Assembly: GCA_022563685.1 (NCBI GenBank)
Contig: JADFMY010000006.1
Location: forward strand, 1-56,884
Direction: 5' to 3'
Source: Pseudomonadota bacterium
GTDB lineage: Bacteria > Pseudomonadota > Gammaproteobacteria > GCA-001735895
DNA: 56,884 bases
The notes under the pieces are model-generated. The model was not told the origin of the DNA. It worked only from the letters and a program-made list of their open reading frames with translations, and ran no database searches. This document shows positions 8,858-16,070 of this stretch, one piece after another. The first letter of the stretch is position 1. Each line of letters begins with the position of its first letter. The position numbers and the translations under genes were made by a program.

Positions 8858-8871
8858 ATAAAATGCTCCTG

Positions 8872-10641
8872 TTAGAGATCACCGAATCTTCTGGTGAGCT
8901 GTATTTTTATTAAACGGTCATACTCGTCGTCATTATTGATATATGCGAGATTTAGCCGGGCTTCAAACAATCCGATACGATAAATTAATTCGTTTTCCCA
9001 CGAGTTATCGATTACCGAATCATCACTGATTACAAAGTCATTTGGGTTGTCCGATTTTTTCCGGCTAAATTTCAATTTTGACTTAAAACTAAGCTCAGGT
9101 GTATTTAAAAAACGGTTTTTTACGAAATTTATCTGGCCACTACCATGTTGAGAATTAGTGACCCCCTGGGAAGTCGTAACACGGCTTTTCTGCAACGTCA
9201 TATTGACCAGCAGATGGCTATGTCTGCTGAAGCGATAATCATTGGTAATCTGCAAATTGAGTAACTGAAATTTATTTTTGTCAACATCATAATTACGCAC
9301 GTCGGAAGCCAGAAAGCGGACGAAAGAGCTATTGCTCGTGCTGGATTCAGACCAGGCCAGGCTCAGTGAATGATTCAGGCTTTCTGCATCTTCCCCGATG
9401 GAACTGACTTTATTCCCCAGGGATTGATTAAAATTGGACTTAATCTTAATTGCCGGTGTTAGAAACAGGTCTTTCGAAAGGGAATGGCCTAGCCGGAGTT
9501 GCAGGGTTTTTTCGGTGGGAATAAATTTACCATGTACCCGATTGATATTTGATCCGGCATTCCAGCTGTAATACCCTGTCACGGTCTTTACTAAGTCGGA
9601 GTTATAGCTAATCCCTGCGGACTCTGACATGCTAAATTGGCCAATGTTGTTGTTTTCTATCTGGCTTGCGTTTATCGACTCCGTGATTGTAATTCTGGGT
9701 GTAAAGTTGTAAATCAAACCCTGATTAAAATTTAGGGCAGGTTGTTCGGTACGAGTTATTGTATTCCCAGGTAAAACCGGATTTTTTTGCTCGGACAACT
9801 GCCTGAGATTGGAGACGCGAATATTCCCGGTTATATTCAAATCGGAACGACTGGCGGGTTGCCACGAGAGAAAGCTCGAAAATTGATTATTTGTGATATC
9901 GGTGGAAGCGTTAATAAAATCGCTATGGGTTTGCGTCGTCGATAGCAGATTTTCCAGAGTTAAATTCTTTTTCCCCGTATAGGAATGCCGGCCGGTTAGC
10001 GCGTAGTTAGTGGTGTCATCCTCATTCGAATTGCTGGTGTTGTCATAATTGATATCGCCAGACAGTTTGTTTTCCTGTAGCTGATATCCTGCAGTAAAAC
10101 CCAGGGCGTCATTGACAAAGCTGGTCTGGTCGATATCGTCGCGTTTATTGCGCTCCAGGTTAGCGCTGTAGAATTGCTTTCCATCCAGGGAGCGATATTG
10201 TTGCCGCATGCCGATGAGGGTATTGGTGATAGTCCTGTTAAACAATTTGGCATCGAGTTCATTCTTATTTTTGTTGGCATAAAACGTAAACGGAAATCGA
10301 CTGGTGGGGAATAGATTTAGCTGAAACTTCCCGTTGATAAATTCGTCTCGACTAGTCACCGCATCGTTGGATGCTTCTTCATTCGATGCAAACGACAAGC
10401 TGCCGTTTATCAGGGCAAACCAGGGGTGCCAGATATAGCTGCTGGCGTTGATAGTCGATACTGTGAGCCAGTCTGTCGAAGGACTCATGCCATTATTAAA
10501 ATCCCGCTCCCGGTAAATAGTACTCAAATCACCCCATGTTCGAATCGGGGCGATTTCTGCTTTGGCAATATTTTGATAATTCACAAACATAATGAGACAA
10601 ATAATACTAATCGACCAAAAAATTGAATCTCTTAGGTGCAT
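8872..10641 (-). CDS. Outer-membrane beta-barrel, candidate porin of a porin-cytochrome conduit
   Basis: 589 residues from the ATG at 10641 (a TTG at 10647 is also in frame). After a signal peptide the protein is a long series of alternating polar/hydrophobic strands with Asn/Ser/Thr-rich turns, typical of a barrel of 20 or more strands, ending in IQLTRRFGDL. No TonB box, plug domain or cysteine pair is seen, so it is neither a TonB receptor nor a close copy of MtrB. It lies between a PPIase and a triheme cytochrome in one operon, the arrangement expected of a conduit in which a barrel sheathes multiheme cytochromes. Family identity with known conduit porins cannot be proven by eye. Confidence 0.8.
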   Translation of the reverse strand: MHLRDSIFWSISIICLIMFVNYQNIAKAEIAPIRTWGDLSTIYRERDFNNGMSPSTDWLTVSTINASSYIWHPWFALINGSLSFASNEEASNDAVTSRDEFINGKFQLNLFPTSRFPFTFYANKNKNELDAKLFNRTITNTLIGMRQQYRSLDGKQFYSANLERNKRDDIDQTSFVNDALGFTAGYQLQENKLSGDINYDNTSNSNEDDTTNYALTGRHSYTGKKNLTLENLLSTTQTHSDFINASTDITNNQFSSFLSWQPASRSDLNITGNIRVSNLRQLSEQKNPVLPGNTITRTEQPALNFNQGLIYNFTPRITITESINASQIENNNIGQFSMSESAGISYNSDLVKTVTGYYSWNAGSNINRVHGKFIPTEKTLQLRLGHSLSKDLFLTPAIKIKSNFNQSLGNKVSSIGEDAESLNHSLSLAWSESSTSNSSFVRFLASDVRNYDVDKNKFQLLNLQITNDYRFSRHSHLLVNMTLQKSRVTTSQGVTNSQHGSGQINFVKNRFLNTPELSFKSKLKFSRKKSDNPNDFVISDDSVIDNSWENELIYRIGLFEARLNLAYINNDDEYDRLIKIQLTRRFGDL

Positions 10642-10647
10642 GCACAA

Positions 10648-11649
10648 TTATTCTTCATCGATAGCGGCAGGTATATTTTCATTGACGTATATATCTGCTG
10701 CCTGAATCAGGCTTCCGGTATATTCTTTCCATGCCTTATCCTGTGACTCGCGATAAAGCAGGTTTGCAGCACGCTGTTTAACTTCACTAAAGGACTTGAA
10801 TTTTTCAGGCTGGATCCCATTAAGACGAAATATAGTGAAACCCTCGAGGACGCGAACAGGAGGGCTTATTTCATTGATTTTCAGATTGTTCACGGCAGTA
10901 TTCGAATCACCGTCGAGCATACCCTGGTGCAGGTAACCCAGATCACCGCCATTGACTGCGCTCAGGTGAGATGAATAGCTACGGGCCAAATCTGCAAAAA
11001 TTTCGCCCTCGCGCATACGCTGAATAAGTTGATTAGCCGCCTTTTCGGCATCTAGCCAGGTTTGATTGGTCGACGATGGTGGAACCGACAGCAGGATAAC
11101 GGATACCCAGAACCGGCCCGGCTCGGTGAATTTTTCAGGGTGTTGTTTATAATAGGCCTGTACAGCCTGCGCATCGGGTTGCTCGATATCCCTGATTCTG
11201 GACTGGATCTGTTCGATCAAATCCTGACGCTCAAGCATCTCCAGTAAGCGCGGCAGGTTTTCTTCTTTCTGCGCCTGCCATTCTGGGCTGTCGCTGTATT
11301 TATCGTCATACTCTGCGAGGCCAGCCAGTATTTTCTCTCTGTCGGGGTTAAGACCTTGCTTGACGGCCTGCTGATGAATTAAAACCTGCTCGACGATATC
11401 CCTGCCGACCTGTTTTTGGAATCTCACGAGTTCATCTTTGGGGACTTCTCCATGATAGTACTTGTAACGAACCGCGGCTCGAAAAATATCCATGAACTCG
11501 TCATAGAGAATAATACGATCATTGATACGCGCAAAAACGGGGTTCTGTGAGGTTGTGTCCTGTGCCGAAATAGCGGGCCAGGACGTGATAACTAGTATCA
11601 GGCACAAGCCCAGTGTTTTCGTAACCTGCTTGAATTTGCTTACCCACAC
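10648..11649 (-). CDS. Periplasmic parvulin-type peptidyl-prolyl cis-trans isomerase
   Basis: 333 residues starting at GTG with a signal peptide (to about AISAQD). An N-terminal helical SurA-like chaperone region (residues 30-165) is followed by a parvulin domain: VSVILLSVPP, then FADLARSYSSHLSAVNGGDLGYLHQG, and a C-terminal ISPPVRVLEGFTIFRLNGI. These are the rotamase signatures of the PpiC/SurA family. It folds outer-membrane or secreted proteins. The stop abuts the barrel gene, and the tetraheme gene lies upstream behind a hairpin terminator, so its clients are probably the barrel and the secreted cytochromes. Confidence 0.9.
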   Translation of the reverse strand: MWVSKFKQVTKTLGLCLILVITSWPAISAQDTTSQNPVFARINDRIILYDEFMDIFRAAVRYKYYHGEVPKDELVRFQKQVGRDIVEQVLIHQQAVKQGLNPDREKILAGLAEYDDKYSDSPEWQAQKEENLPRLLEMLERQDLIEQIQSRIRDIEQPDAQAVQAYYKQHPEKFTEPGRFWVSVILLSVPPSSTNQTWLDAEKAANQLIQRMREGEIFADLARSYSSHLSAVNGGDLGYLHQGMLDGDSNTAVNNLKINEISPPVRVLEGFTIFRLNGIQPEKFKSFSEVKQRAANLLYRESQDKAWKEYTGSLIQAADIYVNENIPAAIDEE

Positions 11650-11687
11650 ATTAAGGTACCGTTTTTTCTGCTGCTAAAATTAACAAA

Positions 11688-11714
11688 CCCCCCATTGATA
11701 CTTTCAATGGGGGG
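11688..11714 (-). terminator. Hairpin terminator or attenuator after the tetraheme gene
   Basis: A perfect 11-pair stem (CCCCCCATTGA / TCAATGGGGGG) with a 5-base loop, followed on the minus strand by TTTGTTAATTTT. It lies 27 bases past the stop of the tetraheme cytochrome and 38 bases before the PPIase start. No second promoter is evident, so it may let only part of transcription continue and thereby keep the tetraheme gene far more expressed than the rest of the operon. Confidence 0.8.
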
Positions 11715-11740
11715 TGTCATGTCTCAGGCTATAGAGTCTC

Positions 11741-12511
11741 TTACTTGGTATGACAGGCCAGACAGACTGCACTACCAGCGTTCGAGATCCGAAGGAAAGT
11801 GGCGTTTGTTGTGTGAGGATCATGGCAACTGGCGCATTCCACGAATGGCTGAGCTGTACCCGTGTCGATGCCTGCCACCGAACGAGTATATAGCTGCATA
11901 TCTGTTTTCTCACGCGAAGTATTTCCACCTGTTTCGACCCACCAGATAGTGGTGCCGTTGATAGGGGCATTGAGAGGCGCCACAAAATCGCTGTCATTGA
12001 GGGTACCGGTCTTAGCATTAACAGTGATGCCGCCGCCACCATACTGGATGCCAATGGGGTGATCGTCTTGTAGATCAGTGCCAATCAGAGCGTTACCCGC
12101 AGGTCTGTCGGCGCCTGTCCAGGTACCGGTCATGCCGGTATTTGGTGCGTTTATTACAGAATCCATAGCCTGGGTGCCATCATGGCAGGACAGGCAGGCG
12201 ATAGATACCGAGCCGACAGGCGCTGTTGCACCGTCCAGGCTGCTGGTTCCCAGGCTGTCATAGGTGGTGTATGTGGCCCCTCCCAGGGTTCTGTTCCACA
12301 GTGGCACGGAAGCCGAAATATCCGATCCGTGCGGGGTATGGCAGAACACACATATTTCGGCTGTGCCGCTAAACGTATTGGGCCCGGGGCCGCCTGAGCC
12401 TAAATTATGCTTGGTCGTGGCAACAGCTGCTATTGCGCTCCCTCCCGCGAGTAACAGGCCCGCTACTATCGCGAACCTGCCTGCAGTTTTTATTAATTTT
12501 TGGAGTTTCAT
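11741..12511 (-). CDS. Tetraheme c-type cytochrome, candidate extracellular cytochrome filament subunit
   Basis: 256 residues; signal peptide to about residue 29. Heme sites at residues 54-58 (CVFCH), 106-110 (CLSCH), 226-230 (CASCH) and 250-254 (CLACH), the last one two residues from the C-terminus. Exactly four other His exist (35, 61, 151, 233), just enough for bis-His ligation of every heme. Between hemes the chain is Gly/Thr/Ser-rich with few charges. Size, heme number, a heme at the very end and CxxCHxPH motifs recall OmcE/OmcS-type nanowire cytochromes, but homology is not established. The same layout forms the N-terminus of the 11-heme protein. It is first in its transcription unit, behind a sigma-54 promoter, and is followed by a terminator hairpin. 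Ribosome site GAGG lies eight bases before the ATG. Confidence 0.88.
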   Translation of the reverse strand: MKLQKLIKTAGRFAIVAGLLLAGGSAIAAVATTKHNLGSGGPGPNTFSGTAEICVFCHTPHGSDISASVPLWNRTLGGATYTTYDSLGTSSLDGATAPVGSVSIACLSCHDGTQAMDSVINAPNTGMTGTWTGADRPAGNALIGTDLQDDHPIGIQYGGGGITVNAKTGTLNDSDFVAPLNAPINGTTIWWVETGGNTSREKTDMQLYTRSVAGIDTGTAQPFVECASCHDPHTTNATFLRISNAGSAVCLACHTK

Positions 12512-12565
12512 GATCTTAGCCTCTATAGTTGTAAATAAATTGGTAAAGTAAGTATCTATAACGAT

Positions 12566-12580
12566 GCAGGTATTGTGCCA
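12566..12580 (-). promoter_or_regulatory. Sigma-54 (-24/-12) promoter of the tetraheme cytochrome unit
   Basis: Read on the minus strand: TGGCAC, five bases, CTGC followed by A. This matches the sigma-54 consensus (TGGCAC-N5-TTGCA) except for one base in the -12 element. It lies 55 bases upstream of the tetraheme ATG, suitable spacing for a short leader. The activator would be the NtrC-type protein encoded at 20761-22122. Confidence 0.72.
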
Positions 12581-12793
12581 ATTTTTGCGGCCCCAGAAAA
12601 AAATAGAATTAACAAGAAAAGTTTAATAAAAACAATAAGATACGTGGTAACAGTTATGGTCGACAATGGACGGGAAGGATAAAAATAAGAGATTTTAAAA
12701 GCTCCCTCTCATTTATAAGAAATAAGTGGTGGCTGAATTCTCATATCTAAGAAGGATGGCGCTTACTTAAGCCCGTCATTCCCACGAAAACCC

Positions 12794-12985
12794 GTAGGCT
12801 GGGCTGAGCTTGTGAAACCCAACATGACAAATGCAAATCAATATGTTGGGGTTCGTCCCTCACCCCAACCTACTGGCTACAGACTATCGGGAAAACCCGG
12901 TAGGTTGGGGTGACACCAGGAACCCCAACACGATTAATCCGAATCTAAATGTTGGGGTTCGTTCCTCACCCCAACCTACTGGCTA
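12794..12985. repeat. Cluster of four palindromic REP-like units
   Basis: Four copies of a GTAGGTTGGGGT...ACCCCAACA type palindrome in alternating orientation: 12794-12826, 12843-12880, 12899-12932 and 12948-12985. Each can fold into a hairpin; units 2 and 4 are nearly identical (TTGGGGTTCGT.CCTCACCCC). They resemble the GTTGGG/CCCAAC repeats scattered through many gammaproteobacteria. The cluster ends 4 bases before the stop of the NrfJ-like gene and fills most of the 364 bases between it and the tetraheme promoter. The rest (12581-12793) is AT-rich and shows no gene. Confidence 0.85.
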
Positions 12986-12989
12986 ATAT

Positions 12990-13625
12990 CTAAGAGGGAT
13001 TCACCTTTACGGCACTGACAAAAAATATTTCATCGAAGCTGCGATTCAGGGACTTACTGGTGAAATTCCGCATTGCCGCGCCGCTGTTCCAGCTGATGTT
13101 CTGACCCACTTCGATTTCGGCGACGGGTGCGGCCAGCCAGATTTTTTTACCCTGTTCTTCAACCTGGATATAGCTATAGCCGCCCGCGCTCGTGATTTCC
13201 AGTACCGAGCCGGAATGACCGCTCGTAGCCATGGCTGAGGTGGAAAAGACTTTATCGACAAACATGATCTGGTCAAAAGTCCGATCGATCGCCTTACTGG
13301 TGAAATTTTTCATCATCGCGTAATCGCTCCACGTTACTTTTTCGCCAGGTTGTACTGAAGACAGTGGAGAAGCCATCCAGAAAACCTTCCCATCGATATC
13401 AATTTCGAGGTAGGTATAGCCACCTGAATTCTGAATAGTTTTAACCGTACCCGTATTGGCAGTCGGTGTGGCAAGCCTGGTCGAAGCGGTTGAATTTGAT
13501 GCCTGGACAGCCTGGGTCGGGTTATCGACCAATTGCGAGTCGTCTGAACAGGCTGTTAATCCGATGAAGAGTACCGGCAGTAATGTCTTTAATAGTGATG
13601 CGCGAACTACAGGGCTTACAATCAT
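12990..13625 (-). CDS. NrfJ-like lipoprotein with two tandem domains
   Basis: 211 residues from the ATG at 13625; the in-frame ATG at 13667 lies inside a possible promoter and is less likely. Signal peptide with lipobox LTAC, a Thr/Ser/Asn linker, then two copies of a ~65-residue domain: GGYTYLEI...VFWMASPL...MMKNFTSKAIDRTFDQI and GGYSYIQV...IWLAAPV...AMRNFTSKSLNRSFDEI. This GGYxY / NFxSKxxxRxFD pattern is that of NrfJ-related proteins found beside multiheme cytochromes. The molecular role of the family is not settled. Here it lies between the NHL lipoprotein and the tetraheme cytochrome. Confidence 0.78.
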   Translation of the reverse strand: MIVSPVVRASLLKTLLPVLFIGLTACSDDSQLVDNPTQAVQASNSTASTRLATPTANTGTVKTIQNSGGYTYLEIDIDGKVFWMASPLSSVQPGEKVTWSDYAMMKNFTSKAIDRTFDQIMFVDKVFSTSAMATSGHSGSVLEITSAGGYSYIQVEEQGKKIWLAAPVAEIEVGQNISWNSGAAMRNFTSKSLNRSFDEIFFVSAVKVNPS

Positions 13626-13663
13626 GTCAATAACCTGGGAAATTAAATTTTGCAAACCCGATT

Positions 13664-13678
13664 GCAATATTTATGCCC
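13664..13678 (-). promoter_or_regulatory. Possible weak sigma-54 promoter for the NrfJ-like gene
   Basis: On the minus strand GGGCAT, five bases, TTGC followed by A. The -12 element and spacing are right; the -24 element keeps the GGCA core only. It lies 39 bases upstream of the chosen ATG. Much weaker than the other sites, reported because it fits the same pattern. Confidence 0.35.
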
Positions 13679-13793
13679 TTATTTGCATTGGGGCAAAAAC
13701 AAATGAAACACTGGCTAAATGTTGGCTTGAATTCTCTATTCCGGGATTATTTCAGAATACATTCCCGATTATGGGAATTTGTTCCGGGCTGGA

Positions 13794-14900
13794 TTATTCG
13801 TTCTCAGCAGGGCGCGGAAGGCCAAAAAACCCCTGTTCTTCAGTGATAGACGCAGGTCTGAATACATCTACTTTTCTAAAATACTGATCCACCATGTACA
13901 CACGCCCATCTTCATCCACATCGAGACCTGCGGGCAACATAAAGTTCGCTGGGCCTGCGCGGCTGTCGCGGCGGCCAACGGCCAGTAACAACTGACCCGC
14001 CGGGTTAAATATCTGGAAATTGCCAAAAGCGGCATCGGATACATAGATATTGCCATCTTTATCCGAGCCTATGCCTTTGGGTCTGGAAAATTGTCCACCT
14101 CGACGGCCTATATCGCCGAAGGAGCGAATAAATTCGCCTTGCTGGCTAAACACCTGGATACGAAAGTTACCGCCATCGACCACATACAGGTTTCCATCGG
14201 CGGCGATCACCGCATCCCGGGGTAAATTAAGTTCACCCTCCCCAGAACCGCGTTGCGAAATATTATAAAGAAACTCACCCGTTTGCGCGTCAAGCACCAC
14301 GACTCGGTGCCAATCGCTGCTGACGCCGCCGGTGTCGACCACAAATACTTTCTTGCCGTCTGGATCGACAGCGAGGCCCGCCGGACGGCTGAAAAGGTCC
14401 CGGTGACCCAGCGTTCGCAGGTAATTGCCATCCCGGTCGAACACCACGACTCGTTTCATGCTGGCATCGCAGACATATAGGTTCCCGTCCCTGTCTACAT
14501 CCAGCCCCATGGGTTTGGATAATTCTCCGGGAGGCGTGGTACCAATTTCGAAATACCTGCCTTCCCGCTTGTCGAAAGCATGTACTTTCCTTTGCTGGGT
14601 GTCTGACACAAAAACCCGACCCTGATGGACGCTGACAGCAAAGGGTTTTCCCATGCCAAAACCAGTGCGCGCCTGCCCGGTAATGAGTCTTTTAAAAGCA
14701 GCCTCTTTACCTTCCTGCTCTACATCGGCGCTGCTGATCAGGCTTTGCTGATAATGAAATCGCGGTTGATCCGGGGGCGGGGGAAAGACGGGTTTTTCAA
14801 CTTGAACAGAATCTGGTATGGTCGCGCACCCTGCCTGAAAAAGAAAAATAGCCAGAAGTAACAGGTGGAATAAAGAGCTTCCGGGTTTATTGATTGACAT
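13794..14900 (-). CDS. NHL-repeat six-bladed propeller lipoprotein
   Basis: 368 residues from the ATG at 14900, followed by a signal peptide and lipobox FQAGC. An in-frame ATG at 14963 falls within the sigma-54 promoter and so cannot be the start. Repeats such as LYVCDASMKRVVVF, LYVVDGGNFRIQVF, IYVSDAAFGNFQIF and VYMVDQYFRKVDVF form about six NHL blades. A paralogue lies at 3375-4463; both begin with a Pro-rich stretch and PR[YF] after the lipobox. Lipid-anchored, probably outer membrane. It is first in its unit from the divergent promoter region shared with the cytochrome at 15067. No catalytic motif; likely a binding or scaffold protein. Confidence 0.86.
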   Translation of the reverse strand: MSINKPGSSLFHLLLLAIFLFQAGCATIPDSVQVEKPVFPPPPDQPRFHYQQSLISSADVEQEGKEAAFKRLITGQARTGFGMGKPFAVSVHQGRVFVSDTQQRKVHAFDKREGRYFEIGTTPPGELSKPMGLDVDRDGNLYVCDASMKRVVVFDRDGNYLRTLGHRDLFSRPAGLAVDPDGKKVFVVDTGGVSSDWHRVVVLDAQTGEFLYNISQRGSGEGELNLPRDAVIAADGNLYVVDGGNFRIQVFSQQGEFIRSFGDIGRRGGQFSRPKGIGSDKDGNIYVSDAAFGNFQIFNPAGQLLLAVGRRDSRAGPANFMLPAGLDVDEDGRVYMVDQYFRKVDVFRPASITEEQGFFGLPRPAENE

Positions 14901-14959
14901 ACATTTTCCGCAGGAAATTGGGTTGAAATAACAGGACAAGTGTGTATAAGTAATTATAA

Positions 14960-14974
14960 GCAATTAAGGTGCCA
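14960..14974 (-). promoter_or_regulatory. Sigma-54 promoter of the NHL lipoprotein
   Basis: Minus strand reads TGGCAC, five bases, TTGC: an exact consensus in -24, spacing and -12. Expected transcription start is near 14948, 48 bases before the ATG at 14900. The element is 16 bases from the divergent sigma-54 promoter at 14991. Confidence 0.85.
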
Positions 14975-14990
14975 GAACAAAGGCAACGCG

Positions 14991-15005
14991 TGGCACTATT
15001 ATTGC
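14991..15005 (+). promoter_or_regulatory. Sigma-54 promoter of the cytochrome pair at 15067
   Basis: Plus strand reads TGGCAC-TATTA-TTGC, an exact consensus. It is 62 bases upstream of the cytochrome ATG and back to back with the minus-strand promoter at 14960-14974. Confidence 0.85.
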
Positions 15006-15066
15006 CCGCTGATGCGAGGACTGCCGGCGCCAACAATTTTGTAAAAGTATTGTTAAGGTTAACATA

Positions 15067-16062
15067 ATGAAATCGATGATGTTTTGCCTGGTTCTGGCCC
15101 TGTCCGGACTGACATTTCAGGCCCATGCGGCCGAGATCGACGCAGCGGGGCTCTACCAGGATTACTGCTCCGTATGCCATGGCGAGAAAGGTGATGGAAA
15201 AAGTCATGCGATGCAAGGATTAATCCCGCCACCGAGAGATTTCACCAGTCCTCAGTCATCCATCGAGCTCAACTTTGGGCGGATAGTGCATGCGATTCGT
15301 GAAGGCGTGCCCGGAACCGCTATGACAGCCTGGAAATCGAGACTTAGTGCTGAACAAATAAATGCCATAAGTCGCCACATTCAACAGAAATTCTTACGTG
15401 CAGCGACGGTAGAAACCGCCACCGAGGGCAGTCGTATTTATGCCGATTTCTGTTCCGTTTGCCATGGCGATACAGGCAAGGGTGCGGTATGGGCAACCAG
15501 TGGGCTTAATCCACGCCCCGTGGACTTCACTTCGACCGCAGCCCTGGCGACACTGGACCGGTTAAGAATGATCAATGCCGTTTCTTACGGGAGGCCGGAA
15601 ACAGCGATGACGGGTTGGAAAAACCGTTTAACCGACACTCAAATTGAAGTAGTGGTGGATTACGTTATTAATTCCTTTATGTCAGGCTCGGATGCCGAGA
15701 AAAAGCTGCAGACGGAGTCGGTCCCGGTTAGTGTGGATACCCGAGCGAATATGGATTTGCCGATGCCTTTCGATCTACACGGGGATTACAATAAAGGCGC
15801 CGCGCTGTATATGAGTAATTGCTCGACCTGTCATGGCGTGACGGGTGATGGACGCGGGCCCCGTGCCTACTTTATCAATCCCAAACCGCGTAATTTTCTA
15901 CATACATCCTCTCGTGCCACGCTAAATCGCCCTGCGCTTTATGAATCGGTAGCAAAAGGTAAACTACGTACCGAAATGCCCGCCTGGGAGACGGTTCTGG
16001 ATCCGCAGCAGCTGGCGGACGTCAGTGAATTTGTTTACCAGCAGTTTATCCGCGAAAAATAA
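15067..16062 (+). CDS. Triple-domain class-I cytochrome c
   Basis: 331 residues with a signal peptide (to about AHAAEI). Three class-I cytochrome c domains have CSVCH at residue 34, CSVCH at 129 and CSTCH at 252, each followed by a Pro-rich PPPRDF/PRPVDF/PKPRNF loop and a Met ligand motif (GTAMTAW, ETAMTGW, TEMPAW). His/Met hemes of this type have high potential, unlike the bis-His multiheme proteins on the other strand. First gene after a sigma-54 promoter and 8 bases from the next cytochrome gene. Probably a periplasmic electron carrier between inner-membrane complexes and the multiheme set. Confidence 0.9.
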   Translation: MKSMMFCLVLALSGLTFQAHAAEIDAAGLYQDYCSVCHGEKGDGKSHAMQGLIPPPRDFTSPQSSIELNFGRIVHAIREGVPGTAMTAWKSRLSAEQINAISRHIQQKFLRAATVETATEGSRIYADFCSVCHGDTGKGAVWATSGLNPRPVDFTSTAALATLDRLRMINAVSYGRPETAMTGWKNRLTDTQIEVVVDYVINSFMSGSDAEKKLQTESVPVSVDTRANMDLPMPFDLHGDYNKGAALYMSNCSTCHGVTGDGRGPRAYFINPKPRNFLHTSSRATLNRPALYESVAKGKLRTEMPAWETVLDPQQLADVSEFVYQQFIREK

Positions 16063-16070
16063 ATTTTGTT

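Noticed and set aside
8872-10641. TonB-dependent receptor
   Set aside because: No plug domain, TonB box or terminal aromatic motif of that family is visible.
12794-12985. CRISPR array
   Set aside because: Units are palindromic, alternate in orientation, and are not separated by spacers of constant length.
14901-14963. Longer N-terminus for the NHL lipoprotein starting at the ATG at 14963
   Set aside because: It would start inside an exact sigma-54 promoter and push the signal peptide away from the N-terminus.
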